This document shows, in pieces, positions 33,687-36,929 of a stretch of 36,929 bases of DNA. The position numbers were made by a program, and so were the translations under genes. The stretch comes from an uncultured bacterium (lineage in GTDB: Bacteria; Verrucomicrobiota; Lentisphaeria; Oligosphaerales; Oligosphaeraceae). How positions within the stretch are numbered: position 1 is the first letter of the stretch; each line of letters begins with the position of its first letter. The notes beneath the pieces are model-generated. The model did no database searches and had not been told where the DNA came from. It was given only the letters and a program-made list of their open reading frames with translations. Location of the stretch: NCBI GenBank assembly GCA_902776645.1, contig CACYQT010000064.1, positions 1 through 36,929 of the forward strand, written 5' to 3'.

Positions 33687-34676
33687 ATGAAAGTCATCGA
33701 TTTCCATTGTGACGTCCTCTACAAAGCACGCCAAGCCGCCCGGAAAGGCACCCCGCTCTGTTTCGAAAAGAACGACAACCAGATTGATTTGCAGAAACTT
33801 GCGAAAGGCGATTATCTTCTGCAATGCTTCGCCGCGTTCGTCTATATGGAGAACAACCAGGATCCATTGCTGTACGCCATGGAGGAGATCGACGAATTCT
33901 ACCGGATCCTCAATGAATATCCGGACCAGATCGCGCAGGTGAAATCGTGGGCGGATCTGGAGGCCAACCGCGCGGCCGGCAAGATCAGCGCCATGCTGAC
34001 CATCGAAGACGGCGGTTGCTGCCAAGGCTCCCTCGCCGCATTGCGGAATTTCTACCGTCTCGGTGTCCGCATCATGACGCTCACATGGAATTTCAAGAAC
34101 ACGCTCGCATCTCCAAATACCTGCACGCCAGGCACGGACGATCCCGCCATCCCGAACACCACGGACGGTTTGACGAAGCTCGGCATCGAATTCCTCCATG
34201 AAATGGAACGCCTCGGCATCATCATCGATGTCTCCCATCTGAGCGACGCCGGCATTTGGGACGTCTATCACAACACGACGCGTCCCTTCATCGCCTCCCA
34301 TTCATCCGCACGCTCCGTCTGCCACCACGCCCGCAATCTGTCGGACGAAATGATCCGCGCCATCGCCGAACGCGGCGGCGTCGCGGGAATCAACTACTGC
34401 GCAGGCTTCCTAACGGATACGCCGGCCGCGGATGGCCATTACTACGGCACGGCGGCGCTCATCGCCGACCATATCGACCACATGCGGAACGTCGGCGGCA
34501 TCGACGTCGTCGCCCTCGGCTCCGACTACGACGGCATCAGCCGCCGTCTGGAAATGCCCGACTGCAGCTACATGCCGCTTCTGGAAGCGGAGCTCCGCCA
34601 CCGCAAATATTCAGAGGAAGACATTGAAAAAGTCTTCCACAAGAACGCTTTGCGCGTCCTCCGTGAATTTATATAA
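33687..34676 (+). CDS. Membrane dipeptidase family protein (peptidase M19)
   Basis: A 329-residue zinc dipeptidase-fold protein. It has the metal-binding IDFHCDV (4-10) and MLTIEDGG with the bridging glutamate. DVSHLSDAG, SHSSARSVCHHARNL and ALGSDYDGI follow, all in the order of the renal-dipeptidase family. M19 enzymes hydrolyse dipeptides, often with a D-residue at the C-terminal side, and some act on peptidoglycan fragments. There is no signal peptide. I chose the ATG at 33687 because it places the first beta-strand at residue 2; the frame is open to 33645. It is convergent with the phosphoesterase fusion gene. Confidence 0.92.
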   Translation: MKVIDFHCDVLYKARQAARKGTPLCFEKNDNQIDLQKLAKGDYLLQCFAAFVYMENNQDPLLYAMEEIDEFYRILNEYPDQIAQVKSWADLEANRAAGKISAMLTIEDGGCCQGSLAALRNFYRLGVRIMTLTWNFKNTLASPNTCTPGTDDPAIPNTTDGLTKLGIEFLHEMERLGIIIDVSHLSDAGIWDVYHNTTRPFIASHSSARSVCHHARNLSDEMIRAIAERGGVAGINYCAGFLTDTPAADGHYYGTAALIADHIDHMRNVGGIDVVALGSDYDGISRRLEMPDCSYMPLLEAELRHRKYSEEDIEKVFHKNALRVLREFI

Positions 34677-34677
34677 A

Positions 34678-34741
34678 TCTAGGCTTCTAGTATTCTAGGC
34701 TTCTAGTATTCTAGGCTTCTAGCAGTCTAGAATACTAGCTT
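34678..34741. repeat. 8-bp tandem TCTAG array between convergent genes
   Basis: Eight successive 8-bp units: TCTAGGCT, TCTAGTAT, TCTAGGCT, TCTAGTAT, TCTAGGCT, TCTAGCAG, TCTAGAAT and ACTAGCTT. The array fills the whole 66-base gap between two stop codons. CTAGTATTCTAG and CTAGAATACTAG within it can pair as a hairpin, so it may act as a two-way end signal. Confidence 0.85.
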
Positions 34742-34742
34742 C

Positions 34743-36254
34743 TTAGCTCAACTCCTTGTTAATGGAAATCCAGCTTTCCAGGCTGGGCTCCACACGGATT
34801 TCCAGATACATCGGCACATGGCGCAACTGACCGTTGCGCCATGCCATGAAGAACGAACTGAGCGAAATGTACTGTCCGAACAAATCCTTTATCGGGCAGT
34901 GGTTCTCCATCTTGCCGCTCGTCCACAAAGCCACCTGATGCAGATGGCAACCCGTCAGCATCCGCCCCATCTCCACATACCATTCACTGACGTTGAAACG
35001 GCTCGCATACCATGCGTTGTTGCGCGCATGGCCGATGTCGAGGTGGAAGCCTATGTTCGCATAATCCATACGGTTGCGCAAGGCCAGAATCCATGAGCGG
35101 CATTCCTCCGGCGTGTAGCCGTAGCCGCGGTTGGCGTCTATCTTCTCGCCGCGGACCATGTGCATGTTCTCGATGGAAATCGCCACGCCTGCCATTTTCA
35201 GCGCCGCAAGTGATTCCGCATAAGCGTCCAGCAGATGTTCACGGAATTGGCCGACAACTTTGCCGACCGGATGGCAGTGCGGCACATGCATCGTCACCGC
35301 CTGGCAGCCAAGCTCCACCGCCAGTTCCGACGCGGCTGTGACCATGTCCACGCCGATGACGTCGTCTTTGGATTCATCCGGCTTGATGGCCGGGGCATGC
35401 AACGACAGGCTTTTGCCGCCCATTGCCCGCCATTCGGCCAAAAGCGCCTTCACGTCTTCAACGGGAAGCTTCGACGTCGGTTCAAAACGCAATTCCACGC
35501 ACGGGATGCGGTATTCGATGGCGGCTTTCAGACCGCCGATCGTGTCGGCCATGGTGGAGATGCCAAGATGGGCGAGAAACTCTTCCCGCTCCGCCTCCGG
35601 CCATTCGCGCGGATCGGCAAAAGCGCAAGGCACGTCCTCACGTTCCCAAATCGTTCCGTTCCAAGTTAGAATGACAAGGCATGGCGGCCCGCCGATGGCC
35701 TTGTCCGGATCCAGCCCGCGAACGACGGGATAATGGTCGTCATAGGTGTCCTGATGCTTGTGGCCACTGACCAAGCAACTGATGACGCCGCATTCGATGA
35801 AATGGTCAAGCCAGACCTGCTCGTCGACGGTCATAGTGAAAATCGGGCAATGCGTCACCGCCAGCAGATTCCGTTCCCCGGCCGCCTCCAGCGATTTCAG
35901 AAACGCCTTCGACTCGTCCGTCAGCGTCTGCCGCGCATTGTCGAGAATGACGACGTTCCCCAGCCTCTGGTTGGCGTTCATCATCTGGAGGACCTCCGCC
36001 CGGTTGGCGGACGTGCGAAGCTCCGCGTTGCCAGGAGCATTCAAAAACGGAAGTCCCGTCGCACGAAGTTTTTCCAAAAGACGCCGCGCCGCGCCGACCG
36101 TCCCCATGGCCGTCATGTCGCCTGCGCCGACGATCATATCCACGCCACGGCGCTTCGCCTCAGCCAAAGCCCAGTCGAAAACCGGTTCCTTCACCGTGTC
36201 CGTCCGTTCCGGCAGATGCATATCCGCCAGAATCGCCACTTTTTTCATTTTCAT
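34743..36254 (-). CDS. Metallophosphoesterase fused to a xylose-isomerase-like (AP endonuclease 2) TIM barrel
   Basis: From the ATG at 36254 the protein has 503 residues. Residues 1 to about 235 form a calcineurin-type metallophosphoesterase: ILADMHLPER with D11 and H13, VGAGDMTAMG, NAPGNAE (usually GNHE or GNHD, so one ligand is changed), AVTHCPIF and SGHKHQD. From about 240 a sugar-phosphate-isomerase/epimerase-like barrel follows: CVELRFE, LSLHAPAIK, VTMHVPHCHPVGK, ISIENMHM, GFHLDIGHARN and YLEIRVEP, with the glutamate and histidine metal ligands of that fold. The substrate is unknown. A barrel that handles sugars joined to a phosphatase suggests removal of phosphate and rearrangement of one sugar phosphate, which is inference. 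The upstream 189 bases show only a short GGCCT-TCCGC-AGGCC hairpin. Confidence 0.82.
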   Translation of the reverse strand: MKMKKVAILADMHLPERTDTVKEPVFDWALAEAKRRGVDMIVGAGDMTAMGTVGAARRLLEKLRATGLPFLNAPGNAELRTSANRAEVLQMMNANQRLGNVVILDNARQTLTDESKAFLKSLEAAGERNLLAVTHCPIFTMTVDEQVWLDHFIECGVISCLVSGHKHQDTYDDHYPVVRGLDPDKAIGGPPCLVILTWNGTIWEREDVPCAFADPREWPEAEREEFLAHLGISTMADTIGGLKAAIEYRIPCVELRFEPTSKLPVEDVKALLAEWRAMGGKSLSLHAPAIKPDESKDDVIGVDMVTAASELAVELGCQAVTMHVPHCHPVGKVVGQFREHLLDAYAESLAALKMAGVAISIENMHMVRGEKIDANRGYGYTPEECRSWILALRNRMDYANIGFHLDIGHARNNAWYASRFNVSEWYVEMGRMLTGCHLHQVALWTSGKMENHCPIKDLFGQYISLSSFFMAWRNGQLRHVPMYLEIRVEPSLESWISINKELS

Positions 36255-36443
36255 CTTCAAGACCTTTTCTTTTCCGCGTCCGTCCGGCCGCCATGCCACG
36301 GCCTTCCGCAGGCCGCCTCCGGCAGCGACGCCCTCCCTTTTCAGAGCGGAGCCAACACATGCCGGAAGCCGTTTTCTTTACTAAAATAAATAGCGCATGA
36401 GATTTCAACGCTTATATTATAGCCGATAAAGTTTGTCTTCGCA

Positions 36444-36929
36444 ATGAACCAATCAATAAATCTCATGTCAAACAGCCAATTATCAACAGCGAAAATCCGT
36501 TTTTCAGCAGGAGACTTGCGCTTCTGCGTCCGCTGCCGTAATGGCTGGAACGCCCTCGTGCTCGATGAATGGAGCGGCTACGCCCCCTTCGAGGATCTGG
36601 ACGGATGGATGCAAGGCACTGGCTCCGAAACCATCAAGGACACGCCATGCCGCGTGATCCTCAAGTCGGCGACGCCCCAAGGCGTCATTTACACGAAATA
36701 CATGAGAGCCCAAAACGACGGTGTCATCCAAAAGCACGAGATCTTCCCGAAACTCAAATGGACGTTCGCGCCATCCAGGGCGCAACGCATCCTCAAGACG
36801 ACGGCCATGATGATCGCGCTCGGACACCCCTGCCCCGTCCCGCTTCTCGGAGCCAGACGGCGCGGCCCGTTCGGATACCCGCACGAAATCTTCATCTCGA
36901 CGGAAGTCGCTCTGCCGACGGCGGAAGAC
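36444..36929 (+). CDS. WaaP/InaA-like lipopolysaccharide-kinase-family protein (partial, runs off the window)
   Basis: The frame is open from the ATG at 36444 (or 36465) to the last base, 162 codons, with no stop. The protein reads MNQSINLMSNSQLSTAKIRF, then GVIYTKYMRAQN, KLKWTFAPSRAQRILKTTAM, ALGHPCPVPLLGARRRGPFG and EIFISTEVALPTAED. The conserved lysine in the short strand, the SRAxR helix, the ALGxPxPxPL turn and the following strand resemble the N-lobe of Kdo/WaaP- and InaA-type kinases that phosphorylate lipopolysaccharide core sugars. The catalytic loop lies beyond the window. There is no clear Shine-Dalgarno. The gene is divergent from the phosphoesterase fusion. Confidence 0.72.
   Translation, partial: MNQSINLMSNSQLSTAKIRFSAGDLRFCVRCRNGWNALVLDEWSGYAPFEDLDGWMQGTGSETIKDTPCRVILKSATPQGVIYTKYMRAQNDGVIQKHEIFPKLKWTFAPSRAQRILKTTAMMIALGHPCPVPLLGARRRGPFGYPHEIFISTEVALPTAED

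Overview
The window looks like a chromosomal segment of an anaerobic, polysaccharide-degrading member of the Verrucomicrobiota/PVC group, most like the Kiritimatiellota or Lentisphaerota. This rests on gene content rather than any marker gene: secreted DUF4838 and heparinase II/III-like proteins, large DUF5696/GH101/GH129-like glycosidases, a multidomain secreted SUMF1-fold protein, a GAP1-type GTPase system, ribonuclease HIII, and many genes with weak or absent Shine-Dalgarno sites. No tRNA, rRNA, CRISPR array or insertion sequence was seen.

Layout. 1-2.6 kb (minus): an FHA/zinc-ribbon/TRAFAC-type GTPase followed by the N-terminal part of a GAP1-like partner that runs off the left edge. 2.6-4.1 kb (plus): an AT-rich 10-bp-phased repeat, a good promoter, and an Rpn-family nuclease gene with a near-perfect internal ribosome binding site that would yield a separate 79-residue C-terminal protein. 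4.1-20.3 kb: carbohydrate genes. These are two related glycosidases (minus), a heparinase-like lyase (plus), a SUMF1-fold secreted protein (minus), rnhC (minus), and a DUF4838 protein with a deacetylase-like protein (minus). 20.6-22.5 kb (plus): a secreted metallo-beta-lactamase-fold protein whose 3' end is spliced out of frame into fabD, then a strong terminator. 22.5-23.7 kb: a second 10-bp-phased repeat, a promoter similar to that of the Rpn gene, and an ORF6N protein with an HKD-like C-terminus. 23.8-30.3 kb: two divergent sugar-acid operons, SDR / enolase-superfamily dehydratase / threonine-aldolase-like (minus) and uxaC-uxuB-uxuA (plus). 30.5-36.3 kb: a GH5-like secreted glycosidase (minus), an M19 dipeptidase (plus) and a metallophosphoesterase/TIM-barrel fusion (minus). 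The right edge holds the first 162 codons of a WaaP/InaA-like kinase (plus).

How it works together (inference). Secreted lyase and glycosidases would release uronic acids and amino sugars from glycosaminoglycan- or mucin-like polymers. UxaC, UxuB and UxuA then turn glucuronate into 2-keto-3-deoxygluconate, and the divergent operon probably handles another sugar acid. Three of the carbohydrate units share a promoter/operator-like sequence, TTGCATTTTYGC followed 13 bases later by GATTA.

The strongest leads are the gene-within-gene in the Rpn nuclease, the two 10-bp-phased arrays that sit only in front of the two defence-like or mobile genes, the shared promoter motif, dispersed hairpins with compensatory changes, an 8-bp TCTAG array between convergent genes, twin hairpins inside the ORF6N gene, and the GTPase/GAP1 pair with a probable frameshift in its FHA domain.
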